Assembly (NCBI RefSeq): GCF_001904635.1
Contig: NZ_MRCB01000001.1
Location: forward strand, 124,001 to 188,000
Reading direction: 5' to 3'
DNA from: Hydrococcus rivularis NIES-593
GTDB lineage: Bacteria; Cyanobacteriota; Cyanobacteriia; Cyanobacteriales; Microcystaceae
Length of the DNA: 64,000 nucleotides
Shown: positions 9,228 to 18,179 of the stretch, piece by piece
Layout: every line of letters begins with the position of its first letter
Numbering within the stretch: position 1 is the first letter of the stretch
Notes under the pieces: generated by a model
Database searches by the model: none
What the model saw: the letters and a program-made list of their open reading frames with translations, nothing else
Told to the model about the DNA's origin: nothing
Made by a program: the position numbers and the translations under genes

Positions 9228-10169
9228 ATGAATCGAAAACGCCTTTCTCAAATTAGTTTATCTGGTTTTGGCTTGTTGTTGTTTGCTTTATCTCTTTGGA
9301 CAATCAACAACGAACTGCGGCAGCATAACCTTAGTGATGTTCTTCGTAGTTTGACAGAAATTCCCTCAAATCGCTTGTTTATAGCCATTGGATGCTCCAT
9401 CGGAGGCTATCTAGTACTCACTAGTTATGATTTTCTAGCCTTCCGCTATATCCGTCATTCGCTTCCTCCTAGTGCAATTATTTTTACAGCTTTTATCAGC
9501 CATGCTATCAGTAATTCTGTTGGCTTTGCTCTTTTGACAGGTGGTGCTATCCGCTACCGTCTTTATTCAAATTGGGGGGTATCAGTAGGAGCGATCGCTC
9601 AAGTAATTGCCTTCGAGAACCTGAGTTTCTGGTTAGGACTATTCGCCGTAAGTGGGATAATATTTCTCCTTGAACCACTCACCATTCCTACCCTACTAAA
9701 TTTACCCTTTGTGTCTGTTTATCCAATCGGAGTTATTTTTCTAATCCTTGTAGGAGCATATTTGCTGGGAAGTTATTTTTATCATCAACCCTTAAGAATT
9801 CGCGGACAGACATTTTCTTTTCCTTCCTTTCGACTTTCCTTGAAGCAAATAGGAATTTCTTTAGTGGATTGGGGATTGGCGATCGCTGTTCTCTATCTTC
9901 TGTTACCCCCAAGTATTCCTTTGTCGTATTTCGGCTTTGCTGGTATCTACTTATTAGCAATGATTGCAGGCATTGTTAGCAATGTTCCTGGTGGCTTAGG
10001 AGTGTTTGAAACCGTAATACTTTTGCTACTGCCATCAGAAGTAACAGCCCCAGCAGGTTTGGGTTCGCTAATAGCTTACCGAGGAGTTTACTACATCCTG
10101 CCTTTGACAGTTGCAGTGGTGTTGCTGGGTTTGTATGAAATTAATCAACGGCTAAAAGCGCGTTCCTAG
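9228..10169 (+). CDS. MprF-type lipid flippase domain protein (stand-alone)
   Basis: 313 residues from the ATG at 9228 (an in-frame TTG at 9216 is not needed). About eight hydrophobic helices; the family signature includes FISHAISNSVGFALLTGGAIRYRLY and the C-terminal IAGIVSNVPGGLGVFETVILLLLP of the LPG synthase TM/UPF0104 family. In MprF this domain flips lysyl- or alanyl-phosphatidylglycerol to the outer leaflet. Here it is encoded separately from the synthase, which is the next gene 81 bp downstream. Confidence 0.85.
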   Translation: MNRKRLSQISLSGFGLLLFALSLWTINNELRQHNLSDVLRSLTEIPSNRLFIAIGCSIGGYLVLTSYDFLAFRYIRHSLPPSAIIFTAFISHAISNSVGFALLTGGAIRYRLYSNWGVSVGAIAQVIAFENLSFWLGLFAVSGIIFLLEPLTIPTLLNLPFVSVYPIGVIFLILVGAYLLGSYFYHQPLRIRGQTFSFPSFRLSLKQIGISLVDWGLAIAVLYLLLPPSIPLSYFGFAGIYLLAMIAGIVSNVPGGLGVFETVILLLLPSEVTAPAGLGSLIAYRGVYYILPLTVAVVLLGLYEINQRLKARS

Positions 10170-10250
10170 CTTAATTTATGTTTAACCCAACTTGAAATTA
10201 AACTTGCTCCACGACACAATCAAATAGTTAAGCAAAGTGAGGAAAAGCAA

Positions 10251-11918
10251 TTGCTAAATAAACGTCAACGGATTGGATTGTGGACAGCCTCTATTTTAAC
10301 CGCTATGGTAGGGGTTGTTAATTTGATATCTGCGGTTACTCCTAATTCACCTAGACGCACAGAATTAATAGAGCAATTTGTTCCTTTTGATATCCGCGTA
10401 GGTGGACATTTTTTTGCAGCCATTTCTGGATTTATATTGTTAACTCTGGCAGCTAATTTATTACGACGTAAGCGAGTAGCTTGGTTACTAACAGTTGGGT
10501 TGTTAATTGTAACTATTATTAGCCATTTAATCAAAGGTTTGGACTATGAAGAAAGTTTGTTAGCTGGAGTTTTACTAGCTCAACTTATTTTAATGCGTAA
10601 TGTTTTTACAGCGCAATCAGATCGTCCTTCTATTACTCAAGGAATTCGAGTTTTAATTGGTGCATTGCTGTTTACATTAGCTTACGGCACTGTAGGTTTC
10701 TTTCTACTAGATAGGCAATATACGGTTAATTTTGACTTACCACAAGCGTTGCTGCAAACTTTGGCAATGTTTTTCACAGCTGATAATGCAGGGTTAGAAC
10801 CTACAACCCGATTTGGACAGTTTTTCGCTGATTCAATATATTTCGTAGGTGCTTCTACATTAGCTTATGCTTTATTCATGCTCTTGCGTCCGGTATTATT
10901 AAGAAATCATACTTTAGAAGTAGAAAGAAAACGAGCAAAAGAAATTGTAGAACAATATGGAAAATCTTCTCTAGCAAGATTCACTCTCTTTGATGATAAA
11001 ACTTATTATTTCAGTCCTTCTGGAAAAAGCTTCATTGGTTATGTAGCAAAAGGTAGAGGTGCAATAGCTTTGGGCGACCCCATTGGCCCTCTTGAAGAAA
11101 GACAAGAAGTAATTGTTGGATTTCAGCTATTTTGTGAGAAAAATGACTGGTATCCCGCATTTTATCAAACTTTACCAGATGATTTAGATATATATAAATC
11201 TTTAGGCTACCGTACTGTTCAAATTGGTGAGGAGGCAATTGTTGACTTACATAGCTTCACTCTTCAAGGCAAAGCTAACCAAAACTTAAGAAATGCTCTT
11301 AATAGGCTTACTAAGTCGGGTCATCAAGTTAAATTTTATCAACCACCCATTGCAGATGAATTATTAAAAGAATTGAGGTCAGTAAGTGACGAATGGCTTA
11401 AAATGATGCAGGGAGCAGAGAAAAAGTTTTCTGTTGGTTGGTTTGATTATGACTACTTGCATGAATGCGAAATTGTGGTTGTATATACTCCAGAAGGAAC
11501 AATTAGTGCCTTTGCAAATGTGGTATCGGAGTATCAGAAAAATGAAATTACTATCGACTTGATGCGACGACGTACAGAAATTGAGAAAGGGACAATGGAA
11601 TTTTTATTTGTCTCAATGTTTCAGCATTTCCAGAAACTCAAATATGACGGTTTCAATTTGGGATTATCTGCACTTTCTGGAGTTGGAGGAACACAAGATT
11701 CTCCCGCTTTGGAGAAAGCATTAAAATATCTCTACGAACACTTAAATAAGTTTTATAACTTTAAAGGTTTGCATACATTTAAGGATAAGTTTAGTCCTCG
11801 TTGGGAACCTCGTTACCTAGTATATCCCAATTTAGTTGCACTACCCGATATAGTGGTAGCTCTGGTAAGGGCAGATTCAGGGGATAGATTACTCGATTAC
11901 TTTAAACCAGGTGCTTAG
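10251..11918 (+). CDS. phosphatidylglycerol aminoacyltransferase (MprF synthase domain)
   Basis: 555 residues from a TTG start with GAGG 8 nt upstream. About five or six N-terminal helices (to residue about 210) are followed by a cytoplasmic GNAT-like DUF2156 domain, which in MprF transfers Lys or Ala from charged tRNA to phosphatidylglycerol. Landmarks include YVAKGRGAIALGDPIGP, NLRNALNRLTKSGH, FANVVSEYQKNEITIDLMRR and the end HTFKDKFSPRWEPRYLVYP. With the preceding flippase gene it reconstitutes a complete, split MprF. Modified phosphatidylglycerol lowers the net negative charge of the membrane and protects against cationic peptides and some stresses. The transferred amino acid is not predictable. 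Confidence 0.85.
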   Translation: MLNKRQRIGLWTASILTAMVGVVNLISAVTPNSPRRTELIEQFVPFDIRVGGHFFAAISGFILLTLAANLLRRKRVAWLLTVGLLIVTIISHLIKGLDYEESLLAGVLLAQLILMRNVFTAQSDRPSITQGIRVLIGALLFTLAYGTVGFFLLDRQYTVNFDLPQALLQTLAMFFTADNAGLEPTTRFGQFFADSIYFVGASTLAYALFMLLRPVLLRNHTLEVERKRAKEIVEQYGKSSLARFTLFDDKTYYFSPSGKSFIGYVAKGRGAIALGDPIGPLEERQEVIVGFQLFCEKNDWYPAFYQTLPDDLDIYKSLGYRTVQIGEEAIVDLHSFTLQGKANQNLRNALNRLTKSGHQVKFYQPPIADELLKELRSVSDEWLKMMQGAEKKFSVGWFDYDYLHECEIVVVYTPEGTISAFANVVSEYQKNEITIDLMRRRTEIEKGTMEFLFVSMFQHFQKLKYDGFNLGLSALSGVGGTQDSPALEKALKYLYEHLNKFYNFKGLHTFKDKFSPRWEPRYLVYPNLVALPDIVVALVRADSGDRLLDYFKPGA

Positions 11919-12026
11919 GAGCCTAGTTTGAGCAAAATAACTCAATTTTTGATTCAAAATGCCTTTTCAAGTTCTTAACTATTGTTCTGTAAGCTATAAG
12001 TCCATAACAGATTTAGATATAACTCA

Positions 12027-12725
12027 ATGATACGAAAAATTTCTACCTTTTGGTTACGCCATATATATCCTCGTTTAGCTCCTTTAATTGCCACGATTGG
12101 TATAGTTGGACTTACTGCTTGTCTGCTAATTTTGTTTGTTGTTGCCAAGCTTGCGGAAGAAGTTTTAGAGAAAGAAGCTTTTGCATTTGATACAACTTTC
12201 TTATTATGGCTACATCAATTTGCCAATCCGAGTCTTGATAATTTAATGTTATTTATAACAAATCTTGGTAATCCAAAGACAGTAGTAGTAGTTGCAGGAG
12301 TGACTTTAGGAATACTTTGGTGGCGACGTTACCGAGTAGAAATATATGTTTTTGTGCTTACTTGTTTAGGAGGGTTAATTCTAAATACAGGTTTAAAGTT
12401 ATTTTTCTCAAAACCCCGTCCGCAACTTTGGACACTTCTAATCTCTGAAAAATCTTTTAGTTTTCCTAGCGGTCATGCACTAGGCTCTATGGTATTGTAT
12501 GGTTTTATTGCTTATATACTAGCTACTTATTATCCTCAATTTTCGCGGTTAATCTATGTTTTAGCGGTTATTCTAATTGTGGCAATTGGCATCAGTCGCC
12601 TATATTTAGGAGTACATTGGCCGACAGATGTAATTGCTGGGTATGGTGTTGGATTTTTGTGGTTAATGATATGTATCACGATGCTGAAACTACAAAGATT
12701 AAGCCAAGGACAATTACTAGACTAA
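12027..12725 (+). CDS. PAP2-family membrane phosphatase
   Basis: 232 residues, five or six hydrophobic helices. All three PAP2 motifs are intact: KLFFSKPRP (K-x6-RP), FPSGHA, and SRLYLGVHWPTD (SR-x5-H-x3-D). Such enzymes dephosphorylate phosphatidic acid, phosphatidylglycerol phosphate or undecaprenyl pyrophosphate at the membrane. Its place just after the split MprF genes (108 bp) suggests a role in lipid metabolism, but the substrate is open. The downstream gene is convergent. Confidence 0.88.
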   Translation: MIRKISTFWLRHIYPRLAPLIATIGIVGLTACLLILFVVAKLAEEVLEKEAFAFDTTFLLWLHQFANPSLDNLMLFITNLGNPKTVVVVAGVTLGILWWRRYRVEIYVFVLTCLGGLILNTGLKLFFSKPRPQLWTLLISEKSFSFPSGHALGSMVLYGFIAYILATYYPQFSRLIYVLAVILIVAIGISRLYLGVHWPTDVIAGYGVGFLWLMICITMLKLQRLSQGQLLD

Positions 12726-12782
12726 AACATTCAATAACGTTCGCTAAACCTTACTCATTCCAGTAGAATATGCGTCATTTAC

Positions 12783-15293
12783 TTAATTTTTCAAAGTTTT
12801 GGTTTTAAATAGCCGCATTCCATTTGCAGTTACTAGCAGGGAAGTTCCTGTATCAGCTAAGACGGCGATCGCTAAACCAACAAACCCAAACGTCCCCAAT
12901 AGCAAAAATAAAGCCTTAGTTACCAGAGAAAAAACCACATTCTGTTGAATCAATGACACAGTACGTCGGCTTAAATCTACTGCATAAGCAAGCTGTCTCA
13001 AGTCACTACCTACCAGCACCACATCTGCTGTCTCCAAAGCGATATCAATTCCACCCACAGCAAAACTAATATCTGCCGTAGCTAAAGCAGGTGCATCGTT
13101 AATGCCATCTCCAACCATACCTACTACTCCGTGACGACGCAACTGTTGAATTGCTTGCAGTTTATCTTCAGGTAACAGTTCTGCCTGATACTCTGTAATT
13201 CCAACTTGTTGGGCAATTTGCTTGGCCACAACAGTGCGATCGCCACTCAACATCACCAACCGCTTCAATCCAACCTGCTTCAACTGTCGCAGGGCTTCGG
13301 TGGCTTCCAAGCGGATACCATCAGAGAGTGCGATCGCTCCTAGTAACCCTCCGTTTGTCCCTACTAGCACCGGAATTTGACCGAGTTGTTCAATTTCAGT
13401 TAACAAAGATTCAGCTTCATCAGACAAGCAAATACCTTGGTCTGCAAACAACCGTCGATTACCAACTAAATACAACATCTGACTTAAGTTTGCCTGAATT
13501 CCTTTACCGGGTAATGCGGTAAAATCAAGAGGCGTTGCTAACTCCAGCCCTAAATCTTGAGCCTTTGCCACAATAGCCTTTGCTAAGGGATGTTCAGACT
13601 GTTGTTCTAAGGAAGCGGCAATCTGTAATACCATATCTGCACTTACTTTCCCCAAATCATAAACCTGCTGCACAATGGGTAGCCCTTGGGTAATTGTGCC
13701 AGTTTTATCAAAAGCAAGGGTAGTCAGATGTCCAGCAGTTTCCAGTGCATTACCCCCTTTAAATAAAACACCCCGCCGAGTTGCCGCACCAATAGCACTG
13801 ACAATTGAAACTGGGGTAGAAATGACTAAGGCACAGGGACAAGCAATTACTAGCATGACCAGTGCGCGGTAAAGCCAGACGTTAAAAGGTTGAGCAAATG
13901 CCAAGGGTGGTATTAGAGCAATGGCGATCGCTGCTAAAATCACTATCGGAGTGTAGACCTGTGCAAACTTATCCACCCACTGCTGTGAAGGTGCGCGGCT
14001 TTCTTGAGCTTGTTCCACCAAATTAATAATTTTGGCAACGGTTGTATCACTAGAAGTGTGCGTAACTTTAACTTCTAAAAAACCTGTCTGATTTAGTGTT
14101 CCAGCAAAGACAGTATCCCCAACGGCTTTATCTTCTGGAATTGACTCTCCTGTAATTGGAGACTGGTCAATGGCACTGTTACCAGAAACAACCACACCAT
14201 CCAACGCCACACGCCCTCCTGGTCGAATCGTCAAAATTTCACTTAGCTGAATACTCTCGACCGGAACTGTAAATTCCTGATTCCCGCGCTTAACTGTAGC
14301 AGTAGGTGGAGTCAAATCCATTAGTGAGCGAATGGCATTGCGGGTACGACCAAAGGTGAAAACTTGTAATGTTGTGCCTAAAGAGAACAAAAAGACAACC
14401 AGCCCCGCTTCAAACCAGTCTCCTAAAATCACTGCCCCAATCACCGAAATAGTCATCAGCAGATTCATATCGGCGCGACGCAAGCGCAACTCAAACAAAC
14501 CAGCCCGTGCGATCGGATAGCCAGCAATTACTATACCAATGCCATAAAAAGCTCGTGCAATCCAGATGGGTAGCACTAGATATTGAGTAAGTAAACCTAA
14601 AACTAAACCTATACCTGCAAGTATGACACTCTGTCCTCGACGATTTTCAATCCAGAATCTCCAGCTTGTTAAGTCGGATTTTTGTTTGGACTTGTTTATT
14701 GGCTGAGAATGCTCGTGGTTATGGCTATAGTCATGGTCGTGATGATGGGAACTTGTTTCAACACCCTCCTCAACCGTGTAACCTAAATCTTGAATCAGGT
14801 CATAAATTGCTTTCTCATTCACCAATTGTGGGTCATAGGATATATGCAATCTTTGGCTGGCAAAGCTGACCGATGCTTCTTGTACACCTATTATCTTCTG
14901 CACCCCAACCTCAATGGTTTTCGCACAACTGCCACAATCCATCCCGCCAATTTGTAGCTCTAGCGTTTGCAGAGAAACTACATCTACGTTATGGTCATGA
15001 TTTTGATGGTCATGGTCGTGTTCACCGCCACAGGAATGAGTATGCTGATGGGATTGCGCCTGATGACTTTGTTCTATCGTATAACCCAAACCTTTAATTT
15101 GGTTATAGATACTCTTTTCACTCAATACCTCTGGATCATAAGAAACCCTAGCCTTACCAGTTGTAAAGTTTACCGTTGCTTCTGTCACACCATGTAACTG
15201 TTGCAAAGCGACTTCAATTGTCTTGGCGCAGCTTCCGCAGTCCATACCGCCAACTTGCAAAGTTTGGGTTTTGGGGGAAGGAGTTTGAGTCAT
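12783..15293 (-). CDS. Zn2+/Cd2+/Pb2+-type P1B ATPase (ZiaA/AztA-like)
   Basis: 836 residues from the ATG at 15293. An upstream ATG (15380) would put the operator inside the gene and adds 29 unconserved residues, so it is rejected. Two N-terminal HMA domains, each with GGMDCGSCAKT (first Cys pair 19/22), are each followed by a His/Asp-rich linker. Then come the membrane helices, the transport motif VIACPCALV, the phosphorylation site DKTGTIT, the HP motif SEHPLAKA, the hinge GDGINDAPAL and the C-terminal VLADTGTSLLV, whose Asp marks the Zn/Cd/Pb group (ZntA type) rather than Cu. The enzyme pumps divalent soft metals out of the cytoplasm. It is divergent from an SmtB/ArsR repressor gene, the arrangement of ziaA-ziaR and aztA-aztR. 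Confidence 0.95.
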   Translation of the reverse strand: MTQTPSPKTQTLQVGGMDCGSCAKTIEVALQQLHGVTEATVNFTTGKARVSYDPEVLSEKSIYNQIKGLGYTIEQSHQAQSHQHTHSCGGEHDHDHQNHDHNVDVVSLQTLELQIGGMDCGSCAKTIEVGVQKIIGVQEASVSFASQRLHISYDPQLVNEKAIYDLIQDLGYTVEEGVETSSHHHDHDYSHNHEHSQPINKSKQKSDLTSWRFWIENRRGQSVILAGIGLVLGLLTQYLVLPIWIARAFYGIGIVIAGYPIARAGLFELRLRRADMNLLMTISVIGAVILGDWFEAGLVVFLFSLGTTLQVFTFGRTRNAIRSLMDLTPPTATVKRGNQEFTVPVESIQLSEILTIRPGGRVALDGVVVSGNSAIDQSPITGESIPEDKAVGDTVFAGTLNQTGFLEVKVTHTSSDTTVAKIINLVEQAQESRAPSQQWVDKFAQVYTPIVILAAIAIALIPPLAFAQPFNVWLYRALVMLVIACPCALVISTPVSIVSAIGAATRRGVLFKGGNALETAGHLTTLAFDKTGTITQGLPIVQQVYDLGKVSADMVLQIAASLEQQSEHPLAKAIVAKAQDLGLELATPLDFTALPGKGIQANLSQMLYLVGNRRLFADQGICLSDEAESLLTEIEQLGQIPVLVGTNGGLLGAIALSDGIRLEATEALRQLKQVGLKRLVMLSGDRTVVAKQIAQQVGITEYQAELLPEDKLQAIQQLRRHGVVGMVGDGINDAPALATADISFAVGGIDIALETADVVLVGSDLRQLAYAVDLSRRTVSLIQQNVVFSLVTKALFLLLGTFGFVGLAIAVLADTGTSLLVTANGMRLFKTKTLKN

Positions 15294-15342
15294 AGCAGCT
15301 TTAAAATCAAGGCGAAAAGTTAACTGCCAATATTCTAATACA

Positions 15343-15366
15343 ACAATTGAACAACTATTCAATTGT
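15343..15366. promoter_or_regulatory. SmtB/ZiaR-type operator
   Basis: A perfect 9-bp inverted repeat (ACAATTGAA / TTCAATTGT, 6-bp spacer) contains TGAACA-AC-TATTCA (15348-15361), matching the TGAACA-nn-TATTCA core of cyanobacterial SmtB-family operators as I know it. It lies 50 bp upstream of the ATPase start and 60 bp upstream of the repressor start. On the minus strand TTGAAT (15362-15357) and TAGAAT (15337-15332) could be -35/-10 elements, so binding would block the ATPase promoter. Confidence 0.8.
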
Positions 15367-15367
15367 A

Positions 15368-15410
15368 CAATGGTTATCATTTTAGGTATTATTGAGATTG
15401 ATAACCATTG
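15368..15410. promoter_or_regulatory. second perfect inverted repeat in the ziaA/ziaR-like spacer
   Basis: Arms CAATGGTTATCA (15368-15379) and TGATAACCATTG (15399-15410) are a perfect 12-bp inverted repeat with a 19-bp spacer. It differs in sequence from the SmtB-type operator next to it and lies directly before the repressor gene. It may be an operator for another regulator, a repressor autoregulation site, or a hairpin in the repressor mRNA. Confidence 0.5.
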
Positions 15411-15426
15411 CTAAGTAAAACTTGCT

Positions 15427-15819
15427 ATGAATAAGCACAAGAAAAAGCAGGACTTAGACTTAATTCAAAGTTCTGACACCCCTACCTGTGATACTCATCT
15501 GGTGCATTTAGATAATGTACGCTCATCTCAGGCGCAAATTTTACCGACAGATAAAGCACAACAAATGGCAGAAATTTTTAGTGTGTTAGCAGATACAAAC
15601 CGTATACGCCTCCTATCAGCTTTGGCTTCTAGTGAGTTGTGTGTTTGCGATCTAGCTGCATTAACCAAAATGAGTGAATCAGCAGTTTGCCATCAGCTGC
15701 GGTTATTGAAAGCTATGCGTTTAGTCAGCTATCGTCGAGAAGGTCGGAATGTTTATTATAGTTTGGCTGACAGTCACGTTATTAACTTATATCGCTCTTT
15801 AGTGGAAAACTTAAATTAA
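15427..15819 (+). CDS. SmtB/ArsR-family metal-sensing repressor (ZiaR/AztR-like)
   Basis: 130-residue winged-helix repressor. The helix-turn-helix is SESAVCHQLRLLKAMRLV and the wing is YRREGRNVYYSL. The alpha-3N metal site is complete: CVC (Cys72, Cys74) in the ELCVCDLA helix plus N-terminal Cys21/His24/His27 (TCDTHLVHL). The alpha-5 zinc site is degenerate: Asp115 and His117 remain, but the following His is Asn128 and the chain ends before the final Glu. AztR of Anabaena is, to my knowledge, described as using alpha-3N only, so this is probably an AztR-type Zn/Cd/Pb sensor. It should repress the divergent ATPase through the operator at 15343. Confidence 0.9.
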   Translation: MNKHKKKQDLDLIQSSDTPTCDTHLVHLDNVRSSQAQILPTDKAQQMAEIFSVLADTNRIRLLSALASSELCVCDLAALTKMSESAVCHQLRLLKAMRLVSYRREGRNVYYSLADSHVINLYRSLVENLN

Positions 15820-15891
15820 TAAAATATTGAAGTTTTAACTTATTGGTTTATCAATTTTATTCTATAAAAATCAAAATACATAAAAAAATTT

Positions 15892-15939
15892 ATATATATG
15901 CTTTGCGTATGCCTACAGCAATCCCAAAGCGTATATGTA
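15892..15939. terminator. possible hairpin after the repressor gene
   Basis: The 400-bp AT-rich gap before the adaptor gene holds a hairpin with near-complementary arms ATATATGCTTTG and CAAAGCGTATAT (one mismatch) around a loop of about 18 nt, followed by a T-rich run. It may terminate the repressor transcript. The gap also holds the operator at 16043; no gene is visible. Confidence 0.35.
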
Positions 15940-16042
15940 TTATATATTTTTGAGGTATTTTGTAGTTATGAATAATGTAACATTATAAACATTAATATAG
16001 CCTAAATATCATAGTTATTCCTAACAAAAATTCCAACTAAAA

Positions 16043-16059
16043 ATTTCACCCAAATTTCA
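16043..16059 (+). promoter_or_regulatory. ATTTCA direct-repeat operator, upstream of RND adaptor
   Basis: ATTTCA-CCCAA-ATTTCA with half-sites at 16043 and 16054 (11-bp phase), identical in its first 18 bases to the copies at 33054 and 33204. No good -10 hexamer stands at the usual distance, so promoter spacing is less clear than for other copies. The adaptor ATG is 160 bp downstream. Confidence 0.65.
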
Positions 16060-16219
16060 TATTGATATGAAACACTGGAAAAAGACTACTATTCAAACTC
16101 CTTAAACTACTCACAAAAGCGATGTAACTAGCTAAAAAAAGCGGTAGTCCAAATTTGCACATTAAATGCCAACATCCAAAACGATTCTGCTTTCTCACTA
16201 ACTTAGGACACAACAAGCG

Positions 16220-17899
16220 ATGGGAATCTCTAATTTGTTTCAATGTTCTGCTCCACTGCGTTATGTTTCGTTGACAATGTTGAGTTTGTTACTACTAAAT
16301 ACTCCTACTACTGTTTTGGCTGGTGCTGGACACGACCATAGCGGTGCAAGTTCATTTCAGGGTAGTGGAAGCGAAGCACCTGGTTCTGTTGAAGTTGACG
16401 CAGAAACCGCAAAATTGCTAGGAGTTAAGGTCGAACCAGTGCAACGCCAACGATTAGCTATTGGCATTAAAACTACTGGACAGATTGAAACCTTACCTAG
16501 CCAGAAAGTGGAAGTCACCACCCCAATTCAAGGGGTAAAAGTAGTTGAACTGCTGGTAGAGCCAGGCGCATCAGTAAAGAAAGGTCAACCTGTCGCTGTT
16601 GTAACCAGTCCAGATTTAGTGACATTGCGCGTGGAATCTCAAGACAAATTAGCACAAGGTCAGGCTGATTTACAGCAGGCTGAAGCTGACTTGAGGCTGG
16701 CTCAACAAAATTACGATCGCTATCAACAAATAGCCGCAGCAGAAATCGCCCAAGCCCAAAGCCAAGTAGCATTTGCTCAAGAAAAGTACCAAAAAGATCA
16801 AGTATTAGCCACTGAAGGTGCTTTAGCACGTCGCAACGCTCTTGAATCTCAAACCCAACTAGCAGAAGCTAAAGCTAAACTAACCACAGCCAACAGCCGC
16901 CGCGATGTCATTGCGGCTGAAAATCAACTCAAACGCGCTCAAGCAGCAGTTAGCCTAGCAAAATCCAATATTAATCGCAGCAGTGCTATTTATGAAACTC
17001 GCCTTTCTCAACTAGGAAACCGTGCTAATGCTAAGGGACTAATAACAGTAACGGCTCCAATTTCAGGCAAGGTTATTTATAGGGAAGTTACTATCGGTCA
17101 ATCATTTCAGGACGCGGGTGGTAAATTAATGACGATCGCAGATGATAGTCAGGTTTTTGCCACAGCGAATATCTATGAAAAAGATTTAGATAAAGTGAGG
17201 ACAGGTCAACAGGTAAGGATGAAGGTTGCTAGTGTGCCTAATCAAACCTTTATAGGCAGGATTACACGGATTGGCTCAGTAGTCGAAGGAGAAACGCGAG
17301 TAGTACCAGTACAAGCCGAAATCAATAACGCTAGAGGGCAGCTAAAACCCGGAATGTTTGCCGAACTTGAAGTTGTAACAGACCAGACATCTACAGCTAC
17401 TTTGGCAATTCCCCAGTCTGCTGTAGTAGATGCAAATAATAAGAAATTGGTCTATGTCCGAAACGGCAATGCCTTCCAATCTGTTGAAGTTGAGTTAGGA
17501 CAAACCTCTGGAGATTTAATTGAGATTAAAAGCGGTTTATTCGAGGGAGATTCAGTCGTTACCCAACGTGCGCCACAACTTTATGCACAGTCATTGAAGG
17601 GTGGTAGTAAATCCAACGAAAGAGAAGAACAGGAACAAGCACATTCAGAGGATACTAAGGCTAACACCTTACCGCTACCTCTGTGGTTATTTGGAGCAGG
17701 AGGAGTGACCCTTGCTACTTTGGCTTTCCTAGCTGGTAGTTTCTGGTCTAGCCGTCGTAACCGTTCCCGTCTAATACCAATAGGTGACGGTTTTAATTAT
17801 GAAACCGAGGTTTATATCGACAACCACAAACAACCAAGCTCCTCTACTCCCACCACTTCTGTTGAGAAAAATGACAAGGATACTCATTCCAATTACTAA
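16220..17899 (+). CDS. RND efflux periplasmic adaptor (CzcB/HlyD family) with C-terminal membrane segment
   Basis: 559 residues. A signal sequence (about 15-35) leads into a short His-containing stretch (GHDHSG), a barrel-sandwich lipoyl half (VVELLVEPGASVKKGQPVAVV), a long coiled-coil hairpin (about 140-260, rich in Ala/Gln/Glu), the second lipoyl half (APISGKVIYREV), a beta-barrel and a membrane-proximal domain. Such adaptors join an inner-membrane RND pump to an outer-membrane channel. Unusually, a hydrophobic helix (LPLWLFGAGGVTLATLAFLA, about 485-505) and a hydrophilic tail of about 50 residues follow. It is the only adaptor gene in the window although three RND pumps are encoded; the first follows 280 bp downstream. 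Confidence 0.88.
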   Translation: MGISNLFQCSAPLRYVSLTMLSLLLLNTPTTVLAGAGHDHSGASSFQGSGSEAPGSVEVDAETAKLLGVKVEPVQRQRLAIGIKTTGQIETLPSQKVEVTTPIQGVKVVELLVEPGASVKKGQPVAVVTSPDLVTLRVESQDKLAQGQADLQQAEADLRLAQQNYDRYQQIAAAEIAQAQSQVAFAQEKYQKDQVLATEGALARRNALESQTQLAEAKAKLTTANSRRDVIAAENQLKRAQAAVSLAKSNINRSSAIYETRLSQLGNRANAKGLITVTAPISGKVIYREVTIGQSFQDAGGKLMTIADDSQVFATANIYEKDLDKVRTGQQVRMKVASVPNQTFIGRITRIGSVVEGETRVVPVQAEINNARGQLKPGMFAELEVVTDQTSTATLAIPQSAVVDANNKKLVYVRNGNAFQSVEVELGQTSGDLIEIKSGLFEGDSVVTQRAPQLYAQSLKGGSKSNEREEQEQAHSEDTKANTLPLPLWLFGAGGVTLATLAFLAGSFWSSRRNRSRLIPIGDGFNYETEVYIDNHKQPSSSTPTTSVEKNDKDTHSNY

Positions 17900-17938
17900 T
17901 AAAAAATTTGCGGTGCTGATTAAGAGTATGAATTTATC

Positions 17939-18030
17939 GGGCTACTACGCCTCGCTAACGCTAACACGCAGTACCGCTTTCGCGTAGAGTCCCGTAGGGA
18001 AGGCGGAACCCGCAGGGTGGCGCAGAGAGT
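17939..18030. repeat. cluster of small dispersed GC-rich repeats
   Basis: A GC-rich stretch of imperfect palindromes in the 280-bp gap between the adaptor and first RND gene. TTCGCGTAGAGTCCCGTAGG (within 17979-18003) matches 42036-42060 with two mismatches in 25 bases. This is the type of dispersed repeat known from Nostoc genomes. No gene is visible in the gap. Confidence 0.65.
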
Positions 18031-18179
18031 AGGAGTTTTAAATCCTTGATTTTTTATTTCATACTTCAATTCAGCAACGCCAAAAAATTAATGTGGAATT
18101 TTAAATTCTCCCTTATAAAGTTGTGGATTTTAAATAATTAACAACTAATAACCAACAACAATTAACAACTAAATAGATA

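Noticed and set aside
15294-15380. N-terminal extension of the P-type ATPase from an upstream ATG
   Set aside because: It would place the SmtB-type operator and promoter inside the coding region, and the 29 residues show no family similarity before the HMA domain.
18040-18075. A further ATTTCA operator before RND copy 1
   Set aside because: Only one ATTTCA is present and no second half-site stands 11 bp away, so copy 1 does not carry its own site; it may be served by the adaptor promoter.
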